Positions 54,862 to 64,000 of a DNA stretch of 64,000 bases are shown in pieces. Where the stretch lies: assembly GCA_022264855.1 (NCBI GenBank), contig JABYQU010000060.1:62001-126000 (forward strand), in the 5' to 3' direction. Numbering within the stretch: the stretch's first letter is position 1; every line of letters begins with the position of its first letter. Made by a program: the position numbers and the translations under genes. Origin of the DNA: Lenzites betulinus (lineage: Eukaryota > Basidiomycota > Agaricomycetes > Polyporales > Polyporaceae). The notes under the pieces are model-generated. The model searched no databases. It had not been told where the DNA came from and was given only the letters and a program-made list of their open reading frames with translations.

Positions 54862-56590
54862 ATGAGCTACGAGACCCATCTTACCGTGCTCGAGCGTGGT
54901 GCCTCGCTCTACTCCTCCTCACCTGCCTTCAAGGTTCCTCGCATGTCCACCGACAACGTCACCGTGGATGAATGGGTCCCCATCTCATACCAGCAGTTCC
55001 TCAACGACGTCGAGCACTCTGCACGATACTGGACGCGCACACTGTCTGCCCATGGCGTCCCCCCGCGCTCCATCGTTGGCATGTGGTGAGTGCTGCGAGT
55101 CATCCACACACTGCGGCCGCGGTCACTAACAATTCCGCAGGCTGGGCGGCATGACTTACCTCGACGCGCTACACATCTACGGCGTAGCTAGGGCCGGGTA
55201 TATCCCGCAGCTCTTTTCTCTCAGGATGCCCAACCCAGACGTCGTCTACGAGCTCCTCCAACGCGCAGAGGCTCGGGCACTGGTCTTCGACCCCGCCTAC
55301 CAGTCTATCGTCACGAACTGCCCCGTCCCCGCTGAACCGGCCGTGGATGTCTGCGCCATCGACGTCACGGACGCCCCCCTGCCCGCACTCTGGGTCCCGT
55401 CCAACGCTGACGAGATCGTCATGATCTACCACACTTCAGGGTCGACGTCGGGCAGTCCTAAATTGGTACCATGCACCGCTGCCTGGGTAACTGCTACCGT
55501 GTCCAAGGCGGCGCACGTCACCCGTCCACACAACCCGAAGAGGCAAGATGTCACCGTATGGATGTGGGTCCCCCTTGCTGCATCGGTGACGTACAATGTG
55601 CTGACTTCAAATTGCAGGGGCAGCATGTGCCACATCGGTCAGACATTCATGCTCATCGGCTACCTCCAGCATGGGGTGTGCACCATTCAGCCGACAAAGA
55701 TCGCGTTCTCGTCCGAGGAACTCGTGGACATGGTGCACCGCTGCCGCCTCAACCGTCTGAACCAGTTTGCGACCTTCCTCGCCGGCCACCTCCGCAACTC
55801 GCGCAACGACCCCACCCTCCTCGCGGTCCTCAAGCAGCTCGACGAGCTGCTCTACTCCGGACTGCCTCTCGCTGCCGAAGAGGAGGCCTGGGCATACGCC
55901 AACGGTCTCCTGCTCAAGAACCTCTTCGGCAGCACCGAGTGCGGCGCGATGCTCCTCTCCGTCGGCGGTCGCGGCACCGACGCGGCCTACCTCCAGCCCA
56001 TCGAGGGGACCTCGTACGGCTTCTTCCCCATCACCCCCGCCCAAAACACCGAGTCTGAGACCGGTTACGAGGATGCGAACCAGCAGCTCCTCGAGCTCGT
56101 CATCCTCTCCGACTCTGGCGACTGCCCACACCCCTCCCTGCGCGGCGCGGACGGGCACTACCACACCGGGGACCTGTTCCTCGCGGTCGCCCCAGGACAG
56201 TACGTCCCCCGTGGGCGCGACGACGACTGGATCAAGTCCGAGAACTCGCTCCGCTGCGACACGCGCGCGATCGAGGACAACGTGCGCGCGACGTGCGCGG
56301 AGCTCGTCGCGGAGTGCGTCGTCGTCGGAAACGGGCGCCCGTCCCCAGTGCTGTTCGTCGAGCCGAAGGTGCCGGGAGACGTCGACCCCGAGCGGCTGAA
56401 GAGCACGATCGTGCGCCGCACGCGCCACTTCCACGCGCGGCGGTACCTGCACGAGCGCATCGCGGGCCCGGCGTTCGTCGTCGTCGTGCCGAGCGGGACG
56501 CTCCCGCGCACGGCGACGAAGGGCAACATCCGCCGGCGCGCGGTCGAGGAGCAGTTCAAGGCGGAGCTGGACCGCATCTACTGCAGCTAG
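54862..56590 (+). CDS. stand-alone AMP-dependent synthetase/ligase (ANL superfamily)
   Basis: Adenylate-forming enzyme that activates an unknown carboxylic acid. Three exons (54862-55085, 55141-55563, 55618-56590) give 539 residues. Core motifs: A3 YHTSGSTSGSPKLVP (171-185), with the Gly of the usual STG replaced by Ser; A5 LFGSTECG (318-325); A7 HYHTGDL (396-402); A8 region GRDDDWIKSENSLRCDTRAI (415-434); A10 catalytic Lys517 in RTATKGNIRR. All catalytic positions are present, so it should be active. There is no carrier domain, reductase, TE or peroxisomal targeting signal, so it is not a full NRPS-like enzyme; an acyl- or aryl-CoA ligase is a reasonable guess. It is not in a recognisable metabolite cluster: neighbours are an F-box gene and XRCC2. 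Confidence 0.88.
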
Positions 56591-57406
56591 GGATGGTGCA
56601 CACGGCTGTGACCCGGTTTCGCCCTGTGCTTTTGCATTCTGAACAGTGACACTCTCGCGCCTCGCCCCGCGCATCTGCCTCGGGCCACACAGCTGTACTA
56701 TCCCCCCTACCCCTTACTAGAGCGTTTTGATTCGTTTTCTTGTACATTCTCGTTTTGTTTTGGATACCGCCTCTCGTTGTACTTCTTTGTCTGGCTTGTC
56801 GCCATTGACCTGTACACTGTCTATCCCATCGCGTTGAGTACCTGTAGTAGCCCACATCTTTCGGTGCTGTGAACCATGTACAACATTGAATACCATTCAT
56901 TCTGTCCCCACCAACCCGATCGGCAAAGATTAATCGAAAAGTGGACGAGATGCTCTGCACATCAGGTGTACAGGACATCGATACTAAGCAAGTCGGAAGA
57001 TGACGTTCCCCTGAGGCACATCAAAGTTGTGGGCCACACACAGACAGCCATCGCCCGTCCAGGCACCGAAGTGTCAACTAGCCAAAACAACCCGGCATCA
57101 CATCCTGAAGCTTCGGCGAGCTGTATGGGGGCGGGCTCCGAGACGAGCTGCTGGGTGTGCGAACCTGTTCAGGCCCCGAGGATACGGAAGAAGCTGTGTA
57201 TCTAGGCACCCACCAGGCTTCAGATTCCTCTGTCAGGTCCGTCCGTTCTTAAATGACGATGTCATCATTAGCTCCGACAGAGACGTGGTGGCGGCGACAG
57301 CCCACGCTAGCGAGCAGAGCCGGTGAAGCACAGGCCGGTCAACCTGCAAGCGGCCGGGCCGTAGTGTCCTAGAGGCTAAGGGTGAGGCATACCGCTGTAG
57401 AAGCGA
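56591..57406. other. spacer between convergent genes
   Basis: An 816-bp stretch between the 3' ends of the ligase (plus) and XRCC2 (minus). The first 300 bp are T-rich, as expected of a 3' UTR. Nothing else recognised. Confidence 0.4.
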
Positions 57407-58703
57407 TCACGGCCCCTCGTCGGGATCGACCAGCACCTCCCGGTCTCCTATGCGGAATGTAAACTCGCCAATAGTGTCGTCACCCGGTGTCCTTACTAGG
57501 CCCTTGATCTCGCCTTTTTTCACGAGTACCGCCCGCATCTCCTCAAGGCGCAGAGCATCAGCGAGCGAGTATGACACAGGGAAAGGGTCGATAGGGGAGG
57601 GGTGCAGGGTGATATGATAATGCAGGGGAAGGATGGACAGCGAAGGTTGGGCAGTACGGGATCCTCCAGCTGCGCCAGTAGTCACTGGTTGAGCATCTCC
57701 ATCGCGCTGTTGAGATGCTTCGAGACTCGATATCGCCTCCGAGGCGCCGTGTGGTTCGAAGGGTGCGGGGAAAGGATGGAGGTGCTGACGATAGAAAGGA
57801 GAACTAGGCTCCCCGTTCGCTGACGGCTTTGCGAGAGGATTCAAGCCCCAGTTCGTCATAAGAATGACAGGCCTGTGAGACATGCGGAATTTGGCTAGTG
57901 CCTTGAGGACATGGAAGAGCGGATTAGGTGGTGGCCGGCCCCTTGAATTGTCTGCTGCGTCGCGGAGCTGCTCTAGTGTGTAACGATCCCTCCAGTAGAA
58001 AGCGCTCATAGAGTCTATGACAAGCAGTCCAATTTCCTTGTGCTGAAGACGCGGCTCGGTGACGTGATACTTTGGGAGGTGCAGCAAAGTGATAGCCAGT
58101 TGCGCAGAGGACGTCGGGCGGAAGACGTATAGATTTCGTAAACATCGCGTCGCCAAGTCCTCCAAAGGTGGCATTGTTGCGTCTGCGGGATCATCATCTC
58201 CTAGAAAGCGGCGCAAGCGGGATACGAGAAGCTCGTGCAGCCTGCGAATGTTGAAAGTGCCGTCCGTGTCAACCAGTATAGCAGCCTTCCCCCAGCCCCC
58301 AAGCTCCGTATCCGTGTGCTTCTCAGGAAGGAGGCACGTCAAGAGCGTATGGTAGACAAAGTGCGTCTTCCCGCTGGCGGCGGGCCCTTGTACTTCAATG
58401 ACATCTCCTCTGTTCAGAGACCAATCGCGAGCAGTGCGACGGGCGTTCACCCCGGTGAGGTGCGCTTCAAGAGCAGGGATGTGAGTCAGACCTGGCTGAG
58501 AAGCTTTGGGGTTGTCAGGTGTCTGAATGGTTACTTGACGGAATGCTTGCAGGTTTGCTCACACTCTGTCCTGACGGCTGCCAGAAGCTGCTCTCGACTG
58601 AGGTCATATTTGGCCGTGTGCGCTGGAGTATACTCACCGATTGCAATGATTCCGAGTGTATTTCGGCCAGAAGCGCGGCTGCGCTGAGGCTTGCGTCTGC
58701 CAT
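57407..58703 (-). CDS. XRCC2: XRCC2-like RAD51 paralogue
   Basis: RecA-fold ATPase involved in homologous recombination. Two exons (58703-58638 and 58522-57407) give 393 residues. The Walker A motif is GPAASGKT (68-75) in the context GDVIEVQGPAASGKTHF; Walker B is in IGLLVIDSMSAFYWRDR, the IDS.SAFYW.DR pattern being specific for XRCC2 among RAD51 paralogues. LVDTDGTFNIRRLHEL and RPVILMTNWGLNPL are further matches. The protein is longer than human XRCC2 because of a loop of about 60 residues before SLSILPLHYHITLHPSP. The acceptor at 58523 is chosen since it alone keeps the frame from the MADASLSAAALLAEI start. Two MluI boxes lie just upstream. Divergent from the coiled-coil gene at 59009. Confidence 0.8.
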
Positions 58704-59008
58704 ATGGCCCTGTAGACGACGTGCCGAGGTGAGACGCGTCGCGGGGAGAGGCAAGACGCGTCTGTGGCATGGATGAGCGTGATACAGCTGTGCAGGCCAC
58801 GTGGGAGAGACGCTCGAGTGTGATTGTTTCTGTAGATCAAGTGGCGGCAAAGTCTTAACGACCGCCTCGACCCCGCCTCCCTCCCCCGCCAGCTCACTCA
58901 AGGCTCTCTCTTCCTCCTGGATCCATCCACCATCGACGGCGGGGCTGTCGCATCTCATATATTGCATCTCTCGAGCTTCCCACTGTTTTCTGTAACGATA
59001 TACCCACC
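58704..59008. promoter_or_regulatory. divergent promoter with two MluI boxes
   Basis: A 305-bp spacer between XRCC2 (minus) and the coiled-coil gene (plus). ACGCGT occurs at 58734-58739 and 58756-58761, 31-58 bp upstream of the XRCC2 ATG. These sites suit MBF-type G1/S control, which is established for recombination genes in ascomycete yeasts; here it is inference. Confidence 0.5.
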
Positions 59009-61589
59009 ATGGCTACCACCGCTGCACGAGCCACGCCGCCTGCCTCACGACGATCGCCCCCCTCCCTCACCAGTCCCCCCGCAGCGTCTTCCATTGCCAA
59101 AGGCGCGACCGCACGCGCAGCGGCCAATGCCCGTGCCTCTGCATCTGTCACCTCGCCAGCACGTAGGGCGTCCATAAGGGCGTCCCAGCCGCCGCCATCT
59201 CTCAATGGCGGTGACACACGCGAGACCCTAGCGGCCTCTCTCAAAGCTGAGACTGAGCTCAAGGAGAAGGTCGGTGCTGCGGGTGCCTTCTCTTCGACGC
59301 GTCGCCTCACACCGTCATAGCTTCTTGTACAGCTGCAGGACAAGGAACAAACGATCACCCAACTTACGACCGAAAATGACAACATCACCTCATCCCTTCA
59401 TGCCGCCGAATCGCGTCTCGCCGAGCTCTATGCGGACCAAAACCGCTCGGAGGAAGAGATGGCTGCGCGTATAGAAGTCATTGAGAAACTGCGCACACAG
59501 GTCCGCGACCTAGAGAAAGAGAAGCGCGATCTCCAGCGTCGGTATAATGAGCAGGTATGCGGTGGACGACAGTACAGGACGACGCAGTAGTTGATGAGAG
59601 CTTTGTGCCCAGACGGCGACCTTCGAGGCCGAACGCCAGGCCTTCTACGACAACGAGCAGCACTTGAAGTCGCGTATACAGTCCCTCACACAGGCCCGCA
59701 AGCAGCCTGTTCCGGTCCTCACGTCGCCCTCCGTCGTCTCCGTTGCTGAATCGGAGACAGGCTTCGAGGAGCAACCTGCCGAGGTCGCGGAACCCCCCAA
59801 ACAGGATCTCAACGATCCTGAACAGGAGCCGGCCGAGATGACTGCGCTTCGCTTAGAGCTTTCGACCCTGTCCACGTCATATAACTCCATACAATCCACG
59901 CTCGTGCTCCTCCAGACGCAACTGCACGACCTGAAACGCGTAAACAATGAGTTGCAGGAGGAGAACGAGTCGTACAACATCCTTCTTCGGGAGAAGACCC
60001 TCAGCGGCCAGTTCGACGTAATGCGCATGGGCGGCACGAGCAGCGTACCGACGGAGCCGAGCGACAGCGAGGCCGGAGACGAGGATGATGGCAGGGACGC
60101 CGAAAGCATGCGGAGCAGAACAACGGCGCGGAGCGTGCTCGACCCGGTCGATGAACAACCGGAGGAGCACCATGAACTTGATCCCTCCTTCGAGATCGAG
60201 CAACCGGAGCGCGAGAACCAGGACGAGGATGCCAGGCCTACCCGCAGGGGCGGACGCAGACGCACAACCTCCACTGCATCCCGTGCCTCCCCCGCACCGC
60301 GCGGCGAGTCGCTTGCCAACCTCCCTATTACCGGTCCCGGTTTGGATCTCGCCGCCGAGCTCGGCCGCGCAGAGAACAAGGACATCCTGGAGGGGCGGAC
60401 ATCGCTGGACACCGATCGATCCATCATCAACCCGAAAGGGAAGAAGGGCCGCAAGAGCGACGCTACCCGCAAGGTCTCCTCAATGTCCGAAGGGGCCGCA
60501 GGTTTGGGGCCAAGCGGTTCAGTCAACGACATCGAGACGCTACGGAGCGAGGTCAAGAGCCTCAAGGATGCCAACAAGGCACTATCACTGTATGCATCCA
60601 AGATCATCGACCGCATCATCTCGCAGGAAGGCTTCGAACACGTTCTCGCCGTCGACTACGACCAGGTGGCTTCTCCTACCACCGCCTCGTTCACGACGTT
60701 CGGCAACCTTCCGAAATCACCGAACCCCGCCACTGCTCCGCCTCCAAAGAAGGCCAGGCCTCAGTCCGCGATATTCGCATTCCCCGGGGCCGCCAACCAT
60801 ACAGCATCCCCGCCGCAGGAACGCCTCACTACCTTCGACGACATCCGTGCAGCGAGTGCCACCAGCTCTCCGAAGGTCGGCAGCCCCCCTTCGGCCTCGA
60901 GCCGTGCGTCGCGGCGCTCTCTGTCCTTCGATTGGAGCAGGTTCTCCATGTTCGGCCAGGGCCAGGACAAGAAGCCGGACCCGCACTTGCGCCCGCTCAC
61001 TCTGAAGGCGGGGGCGAACTCGGTCGTCTCGAACGCGCGGAAGCTCGAGACGGAGGAGGATGACGACGACCGGCGCGAGCGCGAGCGGCTGCACGCGACG
61101 ATGAAGCTCATGGGCATCGAGAAGCCCGCGTCGCCCGCGATGCCCTCGATGGGCAAGAGCTACTCCTCCCCGAGCGGCGAGCTCCCGCGCACGCCCGCGA
61201 CTGCTAGCACGATCACGCCCGGCACGGGGGTCCCGCCCACGCCGTCGACGTCGTCTCGGTTCTCATTCTTCCGGCGGACGAACTCGCTCACGTCCGACCC
61301 TACCTCGTCCGCGCGCTCGTCCATGCACGGCAGCCCGAACCCTGGCGCAGCGACGCCGAACCTCACGCAGGAGGCGCTAGAGCAGGCCGAGGCGGAGAGC
61401 AGCCTCGCTGCCCTTGACGCGCACGAGCGCCAGCTCAGCGCGGAGATCGCGAAGGGCTCGCCTGGCGGGTTCACCGAGATCATGCGCCGGAGCCGGGACG
61501 GAGACCGACGGAGCAGCCGCAAGAGCGGCGGGAGCGGGAGCACCGTCTGGAGCGCGGGGATGAGCAGGGCCGAGGGCGAAGACGACTGA
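59009..61589 (+). CDS. conserved long coiled-coil protein, function unknown
   Basis: Three exons (59009-59269, 59321-59554, 59613-61589) give 823 residues. A Ser/Ala/Pro-rich N-terminus is followed by coiled coils (about 75-200: LVQLQDKEQTITQLTTENDN, KLRTQVRDLEKEKRDLQRRY, ATFEAERQAFYDNEQHLKSR; and 230-290: MTALRLELSTLSTSYNSIQS, LKRVNNELQEENESYNILLR). A third conserved block, VNDIETLRSEVKSLKDANKA with LYASKIIDRIISQEGFEHVL, is the most characteristic; I have the impression it is conserved in basidiomycetes but cannot name the family. The C-terminus is disordered, with FFRRTNSLTSD and a helical LEQAEAESSLAALDAHERQL. No motor, kinase or membrane segment is seen. A cytoskeletal or scaffold role would be speculation. 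Confidence 0.85.
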
Positions 61590-62211
61590 AGAAGACGAAG
61601 TGTACTCATGGATGCGCCACTGTGTTGTTAGACTGGCGTCCCGCACCCCGCACGCACGCAATTCTTAGGGGCGGGACCGACTCGGATTGGGATATTTGGA
61701 GCGGCGGCAGCCCCGCAGAAGGCGCGCTGTCGTCGCTGGATTGTTGTTCACAAGAAGGATCATGCCACGTACATATACCATCTCTGGAATGCCGCCGCAC
61801 ACCGCACACATATGCCCCGCTCATTTTATTTGTTATGCCTGGATGTCTTCACGATTGGTTTGCAATGGAGTTCGGCCTGTTATGCATTAGTATGCCCGTA
61901 CATATACTTTCGACTCATTCCATACCCGTAATATACAACACGATCTCTGTACAGCAACATAGATAATACGTCTCGCAACAAAGCTATTATGTGTTCCGAG
62001 GCTACCACGCCGCCTCTCCGCTCGACGCGCACGGCATGTCCGAAGCCAAACTACGCCGCCATGGGGATCCCCGCGGAGAACCTCGTCAGGACCCGCGGGT
62101 CGACTGTAGTTGCCGGAGACATACATGGAAGAGGTGCACAGCGAGAAGCCGCTGTCAGTGCAGCATGTGGGTGGCCCGGCACCAGATGTCGACGGTCGCA
62201 TGCGGAGCAGC
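61590..62211. other. spacer between convergent genes
   Basis: A 622-bp stretch between the 3' ends of the coiled-coil gene and SLX9. The middle is AT-richer, as in a 3' UTR. No feature recognised. Confidence 0.4.
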
Positions 62212-63094
62212 TCAAGACGCGGCGCTCGGTGGCTCGTGTTTGATTAGCGTATTCTGCGCGTGCGTACGGATGGTCTGAAACGGATTCGCTGCGAATTCAG
62301 GGGTGGCCAGGATCAAGGGGATGCGCATGCGCTCGACTTGGCTGCGAAAGAGCATGCGATGTGAGCATATGCATACGCGAGGAAGGCATTCGGGCACGTA
62401 CAGCGCACGTTTCCTCTGGTTTTTGCTGAGCGGTACGCCCTTGCCCTCGCCGATCTGGCCTGGCTTGGGCTTTGCCCTTGCCTGCGCCTGGGGCTCTTCA
62501 GTCGCGTCTGGCTCTTCGGCGCCGGCAGCGATAGTGTTCTGGACGGCGACGGGGATGGCATCTTCTACAGCAAAGATCGCGGCAGTCATGTCGCCCATGC
62601 CGCCTGCGACCTGCTCCTTCGCCTTGCGTTTCACGCGGCGCTCATGGGACTTTGAGTACGGAGACCGAGACTGCTCGAGACCTGTGCAGCGGGCGCAGGG
62701 TGCTGAGCGACTGCTTTGCGGGGGGATTCAGCGGGTGGTGGTGTACGTACGTTTGATGAATAGTTCGTGCTTCAGAGCTTGTTTCTCTTTTTTCTTCATC
62801 GTGGGCCGAGGCTCTTCTTCAACAGCCATGTCCTCGAGTATCTCTGACGCCTAGTATTCATCATTGTCAGTTTTGGAGGTCACCGTCGTGAGGCCTATTC
62901 ATATGGGAACTCACCGGACGTTCATCCTGTTCTCCGACATCGACATGCTCAACGGCATTATCTTGCGCGGCGAACTTGCGTTTGTTCAGCTTGACAGACT
63001 GCTCGTGTGCACCGCTGCGTCTGCGTTTCTCTTTGGGCTAACTTTCGATCGTCAGCGTCGAGCGCTCGTAGGATACGTCGACGACGCTCACCAT
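62212..63094 (-). CDS. SLX9: ribosome biogenesis protein Slx9 homologue
   Basis: Small basic nucleolar protein needed for pre-40S maturation and export. Five coding exons (63094-63092, 63037-62915, 62850-62751, 62681-62402, 62341-62212) give 211 residues. The first coding exon is only the ATG; a 54-nt intron with a CTGAC branch point follows, and exon 2 begins PKEKRRRSGAHEQSVKLNKR, the expected N-terminus. Later: KKKEKQALKHELFIKRLEQS, RSPYSKSHERRVKRKAKEQV, IGEGKGVPLSKNQRKRAL and the C-terminal signature LILATPEFAANPFQTIRTHA. The signatures come together only after splicing. Lys/Arg-rich character suits a nucleolar protein. Confidence 0.88.
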
Positions 63095-63371
63095 TGTAAC
63101 AAACGTCGGTGAGAGCACAAGTCACGGTCGATGGATGAGCACAAGCTGCTACTAGTATGATCGGGGAGGCGCCGAGAAAAGCGGGACCGGGCCGCAGACG
63201 CGGAAATTGCGTCTTGCGGTAGCGCGGTGTTGCCACAACGGCTGCCCGAGGGAGGACTCGCGCGCTCGCTGACTCCCTATCGCCCTCTCCTCCGCACTCG
63301 CACCATCGCCCTCGTCGTCCCCCTCGTCCCGCTCGCACCCACCTGGGCAATGCGCACAGCCTGAGGAGTTG

Positions 63372-64000
63372 ATGGACACCGAATCCGCACTTCTGCCCCG
63401 CGCAAGCTCTCGCGGCAAGTCCCACTCCCGAGTCCGCGCGCACGCGGCGGGCCGAAGGGATTATCTTGTCGGCATTCTCCTCCTCCTTGCCGTCGTTGTC
63501 CTCTGGACATCGTCCAACTTTGTCACCCAGGTCGGTCCGGTGCTATGTTCTCTGTCAACCGAATTCTAAATATCTTCTTTAGGACTTATTCCAGGATGGA
63601 TATGAGAAGCCGTTTCTGTGGGTTTCCGGGATGTCATACAGGGTCGTCCAGATGCTCACATCATGATCCAGCGTGACCTACCTCAACACGAGTGCATTTG
63701 CGCTCTATCTGCTGCCCTATGCGTACCGCAGATTCTATGCAAAGAGCTATCACGGGGGTAGCGGTGGGTAGGTTATCGTGCATCATACCCTGTTCAGTCC
63801 TCATCATTCTAGCGCAGCCGGCATGGGCATGCGCACGAAGGATACGAGCCCCTTGTCACCGACGTGGACGCGGCGGAGACATTAGCCGGTTCAGTGAGTT
63901 TACAACGGTACCGCGCGGCCCCATCCCTTCCATGGCTTATCGTCGCCGTGCGCATGTGCAGGATCCGGAGCCAAGTTCGGGAGAAGACCCCCTCTCCAAA
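63372..64000 (+). CDS. SLC35F/YML018C-type membrane transporter, 5' part (runs off window)
   Basis: Drug/metabolite-transporter-superfamily protein, probably vacuolar or Golgi. Exons 63372-63530, 63583-63617, 63672-63767, 63818-63893 and 63962 to the window end give the first 135 residues in frame. The first membrane segment is DYLVGILLLLAVVVLWTSSN, followed by FVTQDLFQDGYEKPFLVTYL, NTSAFALYLLPYAYRR, the pattern of SLC35F5 and yeast YML018C. Next is a His/Gly-rich acidic loop (RHGHAHEGYEPLVTDVDAAE). The donor at 63768 (GTAGGT) is chosen over GT at 63764 because it alone keeps frame with exon 4. The remaining eight or so membrane segments are outside the window. Confidence 0.85.

Noticed and set aside
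1..64000. CRISPR arrays, operons, prokaryotic islands
   Set aside because: Spliced eukaryotic genes throughout; no regularly spaced direct repeats were seen.

Overview
The window is nuclear DNA from a filamentous basidiomycete, most likely an Agaricomycete. Nearly every gene is split by introns of about 45-100 nt with GT-AG ends and CTRAY-like branch points, exons can be tiny (3, 18 or 20 nt), the DNA is GC-rich, and several families are typical of mushroom-forming fungi: a DUF6697-type protein, F-box/LRR proteins, a Pil1 with a long tail, and a basidiomycete-type intracellular trypsin-like protease. Gene models below were spliced by hand; all segments of each model join in frame. Assignment to families is from memory of conserved motifs, not from a search.

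Layout. 1-9,100: RIO2 kinase (5' end outside the window), the Tudor splicing factor SPF30 on the minus strand, then a head-to-head pair of distantly related, unnamed paralogues (5,290-6,231 minus; 7,893-9,076 plus). 11,600-23,700: a dense stretch with eIF4E, the eisosome protein PIL1, the U6 snRNA gene, TRM44 tRNA methyltransferase, an F-box protein, Elongator subunit ELP4 and IMP1 sharing a divergent promoter, and a second F-box-like gene. 23,700-27,000: a decayed helicase gene and one copy of a dispersed repeat, lying between two tandem paralogous F-box-like genes. 27,200-44,300: TTC1, a ten-exon coiled-coil/DUF6697 protein, the pyruvate dehydrogenase E2 subunit divergent from exosome subunit CSL4, a 71-residue unknown, the dynein regulator NudE, ESS2, a FAM192A/Fyv6-type protein and a four-TM SRF1-like membrane protein. 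44,770-47,319: the second copy of the repeat, directly followed by a trypsin-like protease. 47,320-54,800: mostly gene-free, with one F-box gene. 54,862-64,000: a stand-alone AMP-forming ligase, the RAD51 paralogue XRCC2, a long coiled-coil protein, SLX9, and the first part of an SLC35F-like transporter that runs off the end.

Most genes are housekeeping: ribosome maturation (RIO2, SLX9), RNA processing (SPF30, U6, ESS2, FAM192A, CSL4), tRNA modification (TRM44, ELP4), translation (eIF4E), mitochondrial function (IMP1, E2), cell cortex and motors (PIL1, NudE) and repair (XRCC2). They are not an operon-like system. The less ordinary parts are the head-to-head paralogue pair, the protease with a coiled coil inserted inside its catalytic domain, the rearranged helicase-derived repeat at two sites, a coding exon that holds only the start codon (SLX9), MluI-box clusters upstream of XRCC2 and the DUF6697 gene, and a U6 gene wedged into the promoter of TRM44.
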